From positions 62,001-126,000 of the forward strand of contig NZ_PDOA01000006.1 of the NCBI RefSeq assembly GCF_003116135.1: a stretch of 64,000 bases of DNA, given 5' to 3'. Below, piece by piece: positions 16,573 through 26,715 of the stretch. The notes beneath the pieces were generated by a model, which saw nothing but the letters and a program-made list of their open reading frames with translations, searched no databases and was not told the DNA's origin. The position numbers were made by a program, and so were the translations under genes. This DNA is from Teichococcus aestuarii. Lineage in GTDB: Bacteria > Pseudomonadota > Alphaproteobacteria > Acetobacterales > Acetobacteraceae. The first letter of the stretch is position 1. Each line of letters opens with the position of its first letter.

Positions 16573-17549
16573 TCGGCCGCCGCGCCCTGGGCGCCGCCCT
16601 TGCGGCGGCCGCCCTGCCCCTCGCCGCCTTTCCCCTCTCCGCCCTGGCGCAGCCGGGCGGCAAGGTGCTGAGCCTGGTGGTCCCCTTCGCCCCCGGCGGC
16701 CCGACCGACCTGATCGCCCGCCGCCTCGCCATGCTGCTGCAGGAGGTCCTGGGCCAGACGGTGGTGGTGGAGAACCGCGCCGGGGCCGGCGGCAATGTCG
16801 GCGCCGAATACGTGGCGCGCGCCGCCGCCGACGGGCAGACGGTGCTGTTCGGCACCTCCGGCCCCCTGGCCATCAACCAGATGCTCTATCCTGGCCAGAC
16901 CTATGACCCGCTGAAGGATTTCGCCCCCGTCGGGCCGCTCGGGCGCATCCCGAACGTGCTGGCGGTGCATCCGGACATCCCCGCCCGCTCGGTCGCGGAG
17001 CTGGTGGCGCTGGGCAAGGGCGGGCGGGCGCTGGCCTACGGCTCCTCAGGCAATGGCGCCTCCTCGCACCTGTCGGGCGCTCTGTTCAACAGCATGGCGG
17101 GCACGCGCTTCGAGCACATTCCCTATCGCGGCACCGGCCCGGCGCTGAACGACGTGCTGGCCGGCCACATCGCCATGGTGTTCACCGATGTGCTGACCGC
17201 CCTGCCGCACATCCAGTCCGGCCGGCTGCGGGCGCTGGGCGTCACCACGGCGGCCCGCTCGGCCGTGCTGCCGGAGACGCCCACCATCGCCGAGCAGGGG
17301 TTGCCGGGCTACGACGCCTCCGTGTTCTTCGGGCTGGTGGTGCCGGCGGCCACGCCGGCGCCGGCGCGGGAGGCGCTGCGCCGGGCGCTGGAGGGCGCGC
17401 TGCGGCAGGAGGCGATGCGCCGCTTCCTGGAAAGCCAGGGCATGCAGCTCGCCCCCGAGGTCACGCCCGCCGCGCTCAGCGCGCTGATGGCCAGCGAGGC
17501 GGCGCGCTGGGGCGCCGTCATCCGGGAGACCGGCGCGAAGGCGGATTGA
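16569..17549 (+). CDS. Bug-family tripartite tricarboxylate transporter receptor
   Basis: 326-aa Bug receptor with a signal peptide (MIGRRALGAALAAAALPLAAFPLSALAQ, cleavage after residue 28). Then come 'LSLVVPFAPGGPTDLIARRLA', 'VVVENRAGAGGNVGAEYVARA' and 'FEHIPYRGTGPALNDVLAGHIAMVF', the standard ligand-gripping motifs. It is coupled by ATGA (16569-16572) to the AidB-like dehydrogenase, so uptake and oxidation of one compound are probably linked. No membrane TctA/TctB genes are nearby. The next gene, a GntR regulator, begins 93 bases downstream after an inverted repeat. Confidence 0.9.
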   Translation: MIGRRALGAALAAAALPLAAFPLSALAQPGGKVLSLVVPFAPGGPTDLIARRLAMLLQEVLGQTVVVENRAGAGGNVGAEYVARAAADGQTVLFGTSGPLAINQMLYPGQTYDPLKDFAPVGPLGRIPNVLAVHPDIPARSVAELVALGKGGRALAYGSSGNGASSHLSGALFNSMAGTRFEHIPYRGTGPALNDVLAGHIAMVFTDVLTALPHIQSGRLRALGVTTAARSAVLPETPTIAEQGLPGYDASVFFGLVVPAATPAPAREALRRALEGALRQEAMRRFLESQGMQLAPEVTPAALSALMASEAARWGAVIRETGAKAD

Positions 17550-17577
17550 GCCCCTCCCGGTTTGTCAGTCAATCTTC

Positions 17578-17605
17578 CGATCCTGGCCCGCCTTGGCTAG
17601 GATCG
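17578..17605. promoter_or_regulatory. inverted repeat upstream of GntR gene
   Basis: CGATCCT (17578-17584) and AGGATCG (17599-17605) form 7-base arms separated by 14 bases, in the 93-base gap between a Bug receptor and a GntR regulator. It may be an operator or a weak terminator. No T-tract follows. Confidence 0.35.
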
Positions 17606-17642
17606 CAGAGGAGTTCTGGCAGCAGGGGGCGGTGGAAGGCCG

Positions 17643-18353
17643 ATGACGGAGGACATGGCGTTGCGCGTGGTGCCGCGACCGATGCGCAAGCAGGTCGAGG
17701 AAGGCCTGCGGAACGCCATCATGAACGGCCGCTTCGCCCCCGGGCAGCACCTGCCGGACCGCATGCTGTGCGAGCTGTTCGGCGCCAGCCGCAGCGTGGT
17801 GCGCGAGGCGGTGCGGCTGCTGGAGGCGGAGGGGCTGGTCACCACCATCCCCAACCGTGGCCCTTTCGTCAGCTTCCTCTCGCCGGCCGAGGCGGAGCAG
17901 GTCTACGAGGTGCGCGGCGTGCTGGAGGCGCTGGCCGGCGAAGGCTTCGCGCTGCGCGCCTCGGCTGCGGAGCGGGCCGAGCTGCGCCGCATCTACGAGG
18001 CGCTGGCCGCCCTGCCGCCGCGCGGCGCCGACCAGGCGGTGCTGCTCGGGCTGAAGCGGGACTTCTACGAGGTGCTGATGCGTGGCAGCCGCAACCCGCT
18101 GGTGGGGCGGATGTTCGAGACCATCATCAACCGCAACACCCAGCTCCGCGCCACCTCGCTCTCCGACCCCGGAAGGCTGCCGGACACGGTGGCCGAGATC
18201 CGCCGCGTGGTGGAGGCGATCGAGGCGCGGGACGCCGCCGGCGCCTGGGAGGCGTGCCGCGCCCATGTGCGCAGCGCCGCCGCGGTGGCCCTGCGCATCC
18301 TGCGCGAGCGCGAGCAGGAGGCCCGCGCCGCGCCCTCGGCGGCCAGGCCCTGA
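17643..18353 (+). CDS. GntR-family (FCD) transcriptional regulator
   Basis: 236-aa regulator: winged helix 'MRKQVEEGLRNAIMNGRFAPGQHL' through 'LCELFGASRSVVREAVRLLEAEGLVTTIPNRGPFVS' (about 14-78), then an FCD ligand domain (about 85-220) with 'EVRGVLEALAGEGFALRA' and 'RDFYEVLMRGSRNPLVGRMFETI', the latter common in the VanR/FadR-like group. GGAAGG sits just before ATG 17643. It follows the AidB-like dehydrogenase/Bug pair on the same strand and converges on the aminotransferase. Likely to govern one of those neighbours; which one is not shown. Its stop codon lies inside a tandem 15-bp repeat. Confidence 0.87.
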   Translation: MTEDMALRVVPRPMRKQVEEGLRNAIMNGRFAPGQHLPDRMLCELFGASRSVVREAVRLLEAEGLVTTIPNRGPFVSFLSPAEAEQVYEVRGVLEALAGEGFALRASAAERAELRRIYEALAALPPRGADQAVLLGLKRDFYEVLMRGSRNPLVGRMFETIINRNTQLRATSLSDPGRLPDTVAEIRRVVEAIEARDAAGAWEACRAHVRSAAAVALRILREREQEARAAPSAARP

Positions 18354-18379
18354 GGCATCAGGCCCTGAGGCGTCAGGCC
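18344..18379. repeat. 15-bp tandem repeat spanning a stop codon
   Basis: CAGGCCCTGAGGC(A/G)T is present twice (from 18344 and 18359), followed by a third partial copy (CAGGCC from 18374). The unit contains the GntR gene's TGA, and because 15 is a multiple of 3 a second in-frame TGA appears at 18366-18368. The copies run into the stop of the convergent aminotransferase and may form small hairpins. Probably replication slippage. Confidence 0.7.
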
Positions 18380-19698
18380 AGCGCCGCCTCCACTGCCTGC
18401 CCCAGCCGCTCGACGATGCGGTCGATATCCGCCGCCGTCGCCGTGTAGGGCGGGGCGATGATCACATGGTCGCCCCGGCGCCCGTCGATGGTGCCGCCCA
18501 TCGGGTAGATCATCACGCCGGCCGCCATGGCGGCGTCCTTCACCGCCTCGTTCACCTTGCGGGCGGGGTCGAAGCTGCGCCGGCTGGCGCGGTCCTCGAC
18601 GAATTCCAGCGCCCGGAACAGGCCGCGCCCGCGGATGTCGCCCACATGGGCGTGGTTGCCGAAGCGCTCCTGCAGCGCGCCCTCGAGCCGCGCCCCCATG
18701 GCCCGCACATTCTCCAGCAGCCCGTCCTCGCGGATGATGCGCTGCACGGCCAGCGCCGCCGCGCAGGCCACGGGATGCGCCTGGTAGGTGTGCCCGTGCT
18801 TGAAGGCGCCCGAGCCCTCGGCGAGCGCGCGCACGATCCTCCCCTGCGCCAGGATGGCGCCGATCGGTTGGTAGCCGCCGCCCAGCCCCTTGGCGATGGT
18901 CTGGATGTCGGGCGAGATGCCTTCCTGCTCCCAGGCGTGCAGCGTGCCGGAGCGGCCCATGCCGCACATCACCTCGTCCAGGATCAGCAGCGCGCCATGC
19001 CGGTCGCACACTGCGCGCATGGCCGGGAAGTAGCCCGGCAGGGCGGTGACGCAGCCTGTGGTGGCGCCGACGATGGTCTCGGCGACGAAGGCGGCGACAT
19101 TTTGCGGGCCGAGGCGCTGGAACTCGGCCTCCAGCTCGGCGGCGAGGCGGGCGACATAGTCGGCGTCGCTCTCCCCCGCCTCCTGGCCGCGATAGGTGAA
19201 GCAGGGCGAGACATGGCTGAAGCAGCCGGCCAGGATCGGCTCGTAGGGCTCGCGCCGGGCCATGTTGCCGCCGAGGCCCAGCGCGCCCAGCGTGTTGCCG
19301 TGGTAGCTCTGCCGCCGGGCGATGAAGCGCGTGCGCTGCGGCTCGCCGGTCTCCAGGAAATACTGCCGCGCCAGCTTCAGCGCCGCCTCCATCGCCTCCG
19401 AGCCGGAGGAGACGAAATAGGCATGGGTGAGGCCGCCCGGCGCCTCGCCCACCAGCAGGTCGGCCAGTTGCTCGGCGGCCTCGCAGGTGAAGAAGACGGT
19501 GTGGGCATAGGCGATCTGCCGCGCCTGCTCGGTGATGGCGCGCACCACCCGCTCGTCGCCATGGCCGATGCAGGCGACGGCGGCGCCGCCCGAGGCGTCG
19601 ATCACCGGCGGTCCCTCCGCCCCCTGCACCATCAGCCCCCGGCCGGAGACGGCCAGCAGCGGGTCCTTGCGCAGGCTGCGGTGCAGGATGCGGCTCAT
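18373..19698 (-). CDS. class III PLP aminotransferase (omega-amino acid type)
   Basis: 441-aa class III aminotransferase of the beta-alanine/GABA:pyruvate type. Landmarks: 'VSSGSEAMEAALKLARQYF' (about 97-114), 'RRQSYHGNTLGALGLGG' (substrate/PLP region), 'LLILDEVMCGMGRSGTLHAWEQEGISPDI' with the PLP aspartate Asp241, and Schiff-base lysine Lys270 in 'QTIAKGLGGGYQPIGAIL'. C-terminal 'GDHVIIAPPYTATAADIDRIVERL' is typical. ATG 19698 has GGAGAGA just upstream and overlaps the formamidase-like gene by ATGA (19695-19698), so the two are coupled. It may process an amine released by that enzyme, which is inference from coupling only. Confidence 0.88.
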   Translation of the reverse strand: MSRILHRSLRKDPLLAVSGRGLMVQGAEGPPVIDASGGAAVACIGHGDERVVRAITEQARQIAYAHTVFFTCEAAEQLADLLVGEAPGGLTHAYFVSSGSEAMEAALKLARQYFLETGEPQRTRFIARRQSYHGNTLGALGLGGNMARREPYEPILAGCFSHVSPCFTYRGQEAGESDADYVARLAAELEAEFQRLGPQNVAAFVAETIVGATTGCVTALPGYFPAMRAVCDRHGALLILDEVMCGMGRSGTLHAWEQEGISPDIQTIAKGLGGGYQPIGAILAQGRIVRALAEGSGAFKHGHTYQAHPVACAAALAVQRIIREDGLLENVRAMGARLEGALQERFGNHAHVGDIRGRGLFRALEFVEDRASRRSFDPARKVNEAVKDAAMAAGVMIYPMGGTIDGRRGDHVIIAPPYTATAADIDRIVERLGQAVEAALA

Positions 19699-21890
19699 GA
19701 GAGTCTCTCCGAGGCGAAGCGGGTGACGACGTTGCGCAGCATGCGCGAGACGGGATTGTCGAAGCCGTTGTGCGGCAGGCTGCCGCAGAAGGTGATGGAG
19801 CCGGTGGAGAACACCGCGCCGCCCTGCGCCGTCTCGAAATAGACGATCTCGGCGCGGATCAGCGCCGCCGGCCTCTCACCCGTCACGGTGTTGACGTGGG
19901 AGAGCAACTCCTCCGGCACCGCGACGAAATGCGACTGGTGCCCCTCCGAGCGCGCCAGGATGCGGATGTTGGGCGGCGAGCCCTGCGACGGGTCCGCGCG
20001 GTCCAGCTCGAAGCCCGCCGCGCCGCCCCCGGAGAGGCCGAAATCGCCGAGGATGTCCCCCTCGATTCCCTCGAAGATCCAGGCCATGTCCGGCGCGCGG
20101 GACTCCGGCAGGCGGCGGTAGTGGGAGCCCTCGAACAGCCCCTGGCTGGAGAAGCCGACGCCCGCCAGCATCTGCGGCGGCCGCCCGTTGCGGCGCCAGA
20201 GGCCGCCATAGCCGCCATCGAGCTGCTGGTAGTACTCGCCCGTCTCGGCCGCCCAGGCGCGGATGCCGCCCTCGGCCCGGCGCACCTCGATGACATGCGG
20301 CAGGTCCGGCCGCCGCGCCACCCGCCAGTAGAAGCCGTTGCCGCCCAGGTAGCAGAGCCGCCCGCCGGTGCCGACATAGGCCTGCAGCGCATCGAGCGTG
20401 CCGGGGGTGTGGTATTCGGGGTGGGAGCCGGTCAGCACCACCTTGTAGGGGCGCAGCAGCTCCACCCCCTCATTGTCGAGATCCTCGTCGGTGAGGATGT
20501 CCATTTCGATGCCCAGCGCGTCGGCCCAGGCGATCAGGTGGGTGTCGGCCGGGTAGTGGCGCAGGCCGGAGCCGCGGGCGTCGTTGAAGGTGAGGAAGCC
20601 GGGCCGCCAGGTGAGGATGGGCCGCAGCCGCGAGGAGAGCGCCACGCCGCTGTTGTCCGGGTGGCGGTTGTAGGTGGAGTGGGCGTAGTCGTGGTGGTCG
20701 TCCGGATTGTGCGGATAGGCGCCCCATGCGTCCCGGCGGGCGCGGTAGGCCGCGTCGGCATTGCCACGCGCATGGTTGGCATAGGCCTGGTAGGTGAAGC
20801 TGGAGGCCAGGAACGCCACGCGCGCCGTCGCCATGCCGCGCGGCGGCAGCACATAGAAGGGGATGATGTCCTCCTGCCCTCCGGCGCGCAGCCGCACGCC
20901 ATAGGCGCCGCTGGGCAGGCCGGCGGGGATCTCCACGTGGAAATCCGTCTCCCAGCCGCAATCGGCGAGGTCGTCGGCGTGGAAGTGGATGGCGGCGTAG
21001 TGGCGCGGCGCCTGGGTCCAGGCCATGGCGCTGCCATCCCAGCGGGAGCCGCGCACGGCGCGGGTGGGCAGGTTCACCAGCCGGCCGTGCAGGCCGCGCG
21101 GGCCGCGGTCGACCACCGACTGCGTGTCGATGCCGACGGAGAAATCCCACCAGGCCAGCAGGCCTGGGCCTTCCGCAGGCCCGGCCGGCGGCGCCCCGCC
21201 CGTGCACAGGAAGGGGTCCTCAAGGCGGCCGTCGAACACGGCGTGCGGGGCGCCGTCGCGCCAGGTGGCGCCGATGCTGAGCGGCGCGGCGGGCAGCGTG
21301 TCCAGCCGGAAACCGGCGGCCTCGGCCGCGCCGGCATCGCCGCCCGCGCCCCAGACCTTGCGCAGCGGCGCCTGAGTGAGGCGCACGGTGCCGTCACGGA
21401 TCTCGACCGTCAGCGCGTACCAGGCGCGGGGCAGCGGCGGTGCCGCCAGCGCGCAGCGGACATGGCCGCCGGGCCCCTGCGCCTCGAAGACCGGGCCAGC
21501 CTTGGAGAGGCTGAGGCGCCAGCCATGGCCGGCCGCATCCTGCCGCGCCATCAGCACGGCGGGCTGGTCGGTCAGCAGCCAGGGCTGCACCCGCAGGCCC
21601 AGCGTCAGGCCCCGTCTCGGGTCGGGGGGCAGCGCCACCCCCTCCATCGCCGCCACCAGGGCGCAGGAGCCGAGATGCGTCGGCTGGAAGCGGCCGGGAT
21701 AGCGCCCGGCGAAGGCCGCCGGCACCGGCCGCAGGATCAGGCCGGGGCCGGCCGGGTTGGGGTCGCCCGAGATGACCCGCACCAGATCGGCCTCGTAATC
21801 GCCCGGAAGGGTGGAGGAGACCTTCACCGCCAGCCTCTCGCCGGGGCGGGCCGAGATGCGGTCGAGATAGCCGGTCAGCGGGACGGTCAT
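19695..21890 (-). CDS. N,N-dimethylformamidase large-subunit-like protein
   Basis: 731-aa protein matching the large subunit of N,N-dimethylformamidase, an iron amidohydrolase. Residues about 1-90 form a beta-rich domain, about 90-290 a LamG/concanavalin-like domain ('LLAWWDFSVGI', 'DRGPRGLHGRLVNLPTRAVRG'), and about 300-720 the catalytic domain of class I glutamine amidotransferase-like topology. The family's iron is held by two tyrosines and a glutamate; well-placed candidates are Tyr367 ('SSFTYQAYANHA'), Tyr407 ('HSTYNRHPD') and Glu492 ('GSHPEYHTPG'). The separate small subunit of characterised enzymes is not encoded beside it. GAAAGGG precedes ATG 21890. Substrate may be another amide. 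Divergent from an IclR gene. Confidence 0.8.
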   Translation of the reverse strand: MTVPLTGYLDRISARPGERLAVKVSSTLPGDYEADLVRVISGDPNPAGPGLILRPVPAAFAGRYPGRFQPTHLGSCALVAAMEGVALPPDPRRGLTLGLRVQPWLLTDQPAVLMARQDAAGHGWRLSLSKAGPVFEAQGPGGHVRCALAAPPLPRAWYALTVEIRDGTVRLTQAPLRKVWGAGGDAGAAEAAGFRLDTLPAAPLSIGATWRDGAPHAVFDGRLEDPFLCTGGAPPAGPAEGPGLLAWWDFSVGIDTQSVVDRGPRGLHGRLVNLPTRAVRGSRWDGSAMAWTQAPRHYAAIHFHADDLADCGWETDFHVEIPAGLPSGAYGVRLRAGGQEDIIPFYVLPPRGMATARVAFLASSFTYQAYANHARGNADAAYRARRDAWGAYPHNPDDHHDYAHSTYNRHPDNSGVALSSRLRPILTWRPGFLTFNDARGSGLRHYPADTHLIAWADALGIEMDILTDEDLDNEGVELLRPYKVVLTGSHPEYHTPGTLDALQAYVGTGGRLCYLGGNGFYWRVARRPDLPHVIEVRRAEGGIRAWAAETGEYYQQLDGGYGGLWRRNGRPPQMLAGVGFSSQGLFEGSHYRRLPESRAPDMAWIFEGIEGDILGDFGLSGGGAAGFELDRADPSQGSPPNIRILARSEGHQSHFVAVPEELLSHVNTVTGERPAALIRAEIVYFETAQGGAVFSTGSITFCGSLPHNGFDNPVSRMLRNVVTRFASERLS

Positions 21891-21950
21891 GGTGCCCTTT
21901 CACGCATGCGAGGCTGCGGCAACAGGACAGGACGGCTGGGCAACGATGTC

Positions 21951-21982
21951 AATATGCAGGATCGCTTCCCAAAATACAGGAT
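21951..21982. promoter_or_regulatory. direct repeat with 20-bp period in divergent region
   Basis: AATATGCAGGAT (21951-21962) and AAAATACAGGAT (21971-21982) match at 10 of 12 positions and are exactly 20 bases apart, about two helical turns, so a protein could bind both on the same face. They lie between the formamidase-like gene and the IclR gene and are the only AT-rich part of the gap. Likely IclR binding sites or overlapping promoters. Confidence 0.45.
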
Positions 21983-22015
21983 TTACCGCGAGGCCCGGCC
22001 TGCTATCCTCCGCCT

Positions 22016-22780
22016 GTGACCACCCCTGACGCCGACACCGTGCCGACCGCCGTGCGCAAGAGCTTCCAGATCCTGGAGGCCGTCGCCGCCGCGCCGCGCC
22101 CGCTCTCCGGGCAGGCGCTCGCGGAGCGGCTGGGGCTGACGCGCTCCACCCTCTCGCGCCTGGCGCTGAGCCTGGCGGCGATGGGCTATCTGGAGCGGCT
22201 GGAGCGCGGCGGCTGGCAGCTCGGCCCGGCGGCGCTGCGGCTGGGCCTGTCGCGGCTGGCGCATCTCGACATCCGCAGCGTCGCGGCGCCGCTGATGCGG
22301 GCGCTGAGCGAGGCGATCGACCTGCCGGTGGACCTCGCCATGCCGGTGGGCGACGAGATGCTGCATTTCGAACTGGCGCAGATGGCCGGGCAGGTGGTGG
22401 TGGCGAGCGAGATGGGGGCGCGCCTGCCCATCGCCCGCACCGCGCTGGGCCATGCGGCGCTGTTCGCCATGGAGCGCCGCCAGCAGGCGGAGACGCTGGA
22501 GCGGCTGCGGCAGCGGGCAGGCGCGGCCTGGCCGGCCGAGCAGGCGGCGGTCCGGCACTCCTTCGCGCAGCTGGAGCGGCAGGGCTTCTGCATCGTCATC
22601 GGCCAGCTGCGCCCTGATGTGGCGGCGGTCGGCGCGCCGCTGATCGACCCGCGCGGCCAGGGCGTGTTCAGCTTCAGCTGCTCGACCATCGGCGTCGCGG
22701 CGGAGGAGGGGCGGCTGGAGGCAGCCGGCCCGCGCCTGCTGGAGATGATCCGGCAGGTGGGCGCCCGCCTCGGCGGCTGA
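22016..22780 (+). CDS. IclR-family transcriptional regulator
   Basis: 254-aa regulator with an N-terminal helix-turn-helix ('VRKSFQILEAVAAAPRPLSGQALAERLGLTRSTLSRLALSLAAMGYLERL', about 13-62) and a C-terminal effector domain ('DIRSVAAPLMRALSEAIDLPVDLAMPVGDEMLHFEL'). The start is GTG 22016 with no good ribosome-binding site upstream (CCTCCGCCT), so translation may be leaderless or weak. It is divergent from the formamidase-like/aminotransferase pair and convergent (10-base gap) with the deacylase that ends the peptide-import operon, a position from which it could control both. The effector is unknown. Confidence 0.87.
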   Translation: MTTPDADTVPTAVRKSFQILEAVAAAPRPLSGQALAERLGLTRSTLSRLALSLAAMGYLERLERGGWQLGPAALRLGLSRLAHLDIRSVAAPLMRALSEAIDLPVDLAMPVGDEMLHFELAQMAGQVVVASEMGARLPIARTALGHAALFAMERRQQAETLERLRQRAGAAWPAEQAAVRHSFAQLERQGFCIVIGQLRPDVAAVGAPLIDPRGQGVFSFSCSTIGVAAEEGRLEAAGPRLLEMIRQVGARLGG

Positions 22781-22789
22781 AGAACGGGT

Positions 22790-23809
22790 TCAACCCGGCA
22801 TGGCGCCGCCCAGCACGAACAGGCAGTCACCGCGCTGGCTGCGGCCGGGCTGGCGCTTGCAGAGCACCAGGCCATCGATCGGGAAGCGGTGCTCCAGCGG
22901 CGGCTTCCACGGCGTCTCCGGCGTGTGCAGCAGGGCCGCGGGCTGGCCGGCCCGCACCGCCTCGCCCAGCTCCACCAGCGGCTCGAACAGCCCCGGCTCC
23001 TCGGCGTAGACGAAGTGGTCCTGGCCGCCCAGGCCGACGATGCGCGTCTCCGGCGCGGCGATCCGCGCCTCGGGCGGCAGGATGCCGAGATGGACCAGCA
23101 GGTTGCGCACCCCCCGCTCGGCGATGGCCAGCCCCTCGCGGGAGACGGCGCCCGCCCCGCCCAGCTCGGTGCCGAGGCTCGGGATGCCGTGCCGCTCGGC
23201 GATGCCGCCCAGCGTCTGGTTGCCCCCCTGCCCCTGGGCGCGGCCCTGCACATAGGCCAGCGGCGCGCCGAAGGCCTTCAGCGCCGCGAGCTGCCTCTCG
23301 TAGAGCGCCGGGTCCGCCGTGCGGCCGGTGAGCGCGCAGGGCGTGTAGAGCAGCGAGGAGCCGCCCGAATGCAGGTCGCACACCAGGTCGGCGCGCGGGA
23401 TGAGCTGCTCGCTGATGAACCAGGCGATCTGCTCCGTGACGCTGCCATCCGGGTCGCCGGGGAAGATGCGGTTGAGGTTGAGGTTGTCCACCGGCGAGAC
23501 GCGGTTGCCGGCCATGGCCGCCGGATAGTTGGCGGTGGGCAGGATGATGACGCGGCCGCGGATCTGCTCGGGCTTCAGGGCCTGGACGAGATTGGCGAGC
23601 GCCACCTGCCCCTCATACTCGTCGCCATGGTTGCCGGAGACGAACAGCGCCGTCGGCCCCTCGCCGTTGCGGATCACCACGATCGGGATGGGCAGGAAGC
23701 CATAGGCGGAGGCGTGCGAGGAGTGGAACAGGCGCAGATAGCCGGTCTGCATCCCGTCCCGCTCGAAATCGACATCGCAGAGGATGCGGGTGCGGGCGGT
23801 CTGGCTCAT
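22790..23809 (-). CDS. zinc deacylase, succinylglutamate desuccinylase/aspartoacylase family
   Basis: 339-aa zinc carboxypeptidase-fold deacylase. Zinc ligands His61 and Glu64 ('[14 protein letters not shown]') and His147 ('[16 protein letters not shown]') are present, with the substrate segment '[18 protein letters not shown]' between them. '[20 protein letters not shown]' and overall layout resemble DoeB-type N-acetyl-diaminobutyrate deacetylases of ectoine breakdown, but no DoeA or other ectoine gene is present. A general N-acyl amino acid or N-acyl diamine deacylase is the safe call. It is the last gene of the ABC operon, overlapping the ATPase gene by ATGA (23806-23809), with GAGGAG upstream, so it probably acts on the imported compound. 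Confidence 0.83.
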   Translation of the reverse strand: MSQTARTRILCDVDFERDGMQTGYLRLFHSSHASAYGFLPIPIVVIRNGEGPTALFVSGNHGDEYEGQVALANLVQALKPEQIRGRVIILPTANYPAAMAGNRVSPVDNLNLNRIFPGDPDGSVTEQIAWFISEQLIPRADLVCDLHSGGSSLLYTPCALTGRTADPALYERQLAALKAFGAPLAYVQGRAQGQGGNQTLGGIAERHGIPSLGTELGGAGAVSREGLAIAERGVRNLLVHLGILPPEARIAAPETRIVGLGGQDHFVYAEEPGLFEPLVELGEAVRAGQPAALLHTPETPWKPPLEHRFPIDGLVLCKRQPGRSQRGDCLFVLGGAMPG

Positions 23810-24824
23810 GCGGCGAACTCCTCGGTGGCTGCCGGGCGGTGCTGCGGGTCGTGCAGGTGGCAGGCGGTGCTGTGGCCGGGCGCGTATTCGCGCAGCGGCG
23901 GGGAGACGCTGCGACAGACCGCCATGGCGTGCGGGCAGCGCGTGTGGAAGCGGCAGCCGGGCGGCAGGTTGAGCGCGCTCGGCATCTCGCCCTCCACCCG
24001 CAGCCGGGCGGCGCGGCGCGCGGCGCGCCCGGCCGGGTGCGGCGCCGGCACGGCGGCGATCAGCGCCCGGGTGTAGGGGTGCATCGGGGCGTCGTAGATG
24101 GCGGCCTTGGGAGCGATCTCCACCACCCGCCCGAGATACATCACCGCGACCCGGTCCGAGATGTGGCGCACCACCGAGAGGTCGTGCGCGATGAACAGGT
24201 AGGTCAGCCCCATCTCCCGCTGCAGGTCCTGCAGCAGGTTGACGATCTGCGCCTGCACCGAGACATCGAGGGCCGAGACCGCCTCGTCGCAGACGATGAA
24301 GCGCGGCCGCAGCACGAGCGCGCGGGCGATGCCGATGCGCTGCCGCTGGCCGCCGGAGAATTCGTGCGGGAAGCGCAGCGCCGCCTGGCGCGGCAGGCCG
24401 ACCAGCTCCAGCATCGCCGCCACGCGCTGCCGCGCCGCGGCGTCGGGCTTCGCGCCGTGGATCACCATCGGCTCCATGACGATGTCCTCCACCGCCATGC
24501 GCGGGTTGAGGGCGCCATAGGGGTCCTGGAAGATGATCTGCATGGCGCGGCGCAGGCTGCGCAGCTTGGCCGGCGGCAGGCCGGTGATGTCGGCGCCGTC
24601 GAACAGCACCTGGCCGTCCGAGGCCTCGATCAGCCGGATCAGCAGCCGGCCGAGGGTGGACTTGCCGCAGCCGGATTCCCCCACCAGCCCCAGCGTCTCG
24701 CCCTCCATGATGCGCAGGTCCACGCCGTCCACGGCGCGCAGCGTCTCGCCCGGGCGGCGGAACAGCCCGCCGCCGCCGAGGGTGAAGTGCTTGGAGAGCG
24801 CCGCCGCCTCGACCAGCGGGCGCG

Positions 24825-24828
<4 letters not shown>
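23806..24828 (-). CDS. oligopeptide ABC transporter ATPase (DppF/OppF type)
   Basis: 340-aa ABC ATPase: Walker A '[17 protein letters not shown]' (about 48-64), Q-loop '[15 protein letters not shown]', signature '[16 protein letters not shown]', Walker B '[14 protein letters not shown]' and H-loop '[10 protein letters not shown]'. The C-terminal oligopeptide-transporter extension '[19 protein letters not shown]' and the four-cysteine-like tail '[15 protein letters not shown]' are characteristic of DppF/OppF. One half of the ATPase pair of the 22790-29275 operon. ATG 24828 has GAGGTGG upstream and overlaps the preceding ATPase gene by ATGA. Confidence 0.93.
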
Positions 24829-25798
<970 letters not shown>

Positions 25799-25802
<4 letters not shown>

Positions 25803-26707
25803 TGCTGGATCCTCAGCCGGGGGTCGAGCACGTCGCGCAGCCCGTCGCCCAGCATGTTGAGGCCGAGCACGGTGATCATCAGCGTCACGCCGGGGATGGC
25901 GATGATCCAGGGCGCGTCGCGCATGAAGTCCCGCCCCTCGGCCATGATGTTGCCCCAGGTGGGCGTCGGCGGCACGGCGCCAAGGCCGAGGAAGGAGAGC
26001 GTGGCCTCGGACAGCACCGCATAGGCGAAGAGGAAGGAGAGCTGCACGATCATCGGCGCCATGGCGTTGGGCAGGATGTGGTGGCGCAGGATGCGCCAGT
26101 GCCCCGCCCCTGCCGCGACGGCGGCCTGCACATACTCCATCTCCCGCAGCACGATGACCGAGGCGCGGACGATGCGGGCCGTGCGCGGGATATAGACGAT
26201 GCCGAGCGCCAGGATGACGTTGAAGGTGGATGGCCCCAGCATGGCGGTGACGCCGATGGCGAGCAGGATGGCGGGGAAGGCCATCAGCGCGTCGTTGACC
26301 CGCATCAGGATGTTGTCGAGCCGGCGGAAATAGCCGGCCAGGGCGCCGATCAGCGTGCCGAACACGGCGTTCAGCGCGACGACGGACAGGCCGATCATCA
26401 CCGAGAGCTGCGCCCCCCAGACGACGCGCGACCACAGGCTGCGGCCAAAATTGTCCGTGCCGAACACCCAGTCCCCGCCCGGCGGCTGGAACTTGTTGCG
26501 CATGGAGAGGCGGTTCGGGTTTGCGTCCGTGATCCAGGGCGCGGCGGCGGCCATGAAGGCGATGATGCCGAACAGCACCAGCCCGGTGACGAAGAGCCGG
26601 TGCCGGAACAGCCGCCGCAGCGTGGCCCAGGCCGGGTGGCGGCGCCGTGGCTCGGCCTCTGGCGCGGCCAGGGTGGCTTCCAGCGGCAGGGCGCCCGTCT
26701 CACTCAT
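25799..26707 (-). CDS. oligopeptide ABC transporter permease (DppC/OppC type)
   Basis: 302-aa inner-membrane permease. It has an N-terminal cytoplasmic tail, a first membrane span 'LFVTGLVLFGIIAFMAAAAPWI', a periplasmic loop with 'VFGTDNFGRSLWSRVVWGAQ', then five more spans and the EAA loop 'EYVQAAVAAGAGHWRILRHHILPNAM' that docks on the ATPases. I chose ATG 26707 because GAGGTG is well spaced before it; a GTG at 26719 that overlaps the preceding stop (GTGA) would add four residues and is possible. Works with the DppB-type permease encoded just upstream. Confidence 0.9.
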
Positions 26708-26715
26708 AGTGCACC

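Noticed and set aside
19770-22019. Plus-strand frame of about 750 codons opposite the formamidase-like gene
   Set aside because: No recognisable domain, composition typical of reverse-strand reading; the minus strand encodes the conserved protein.
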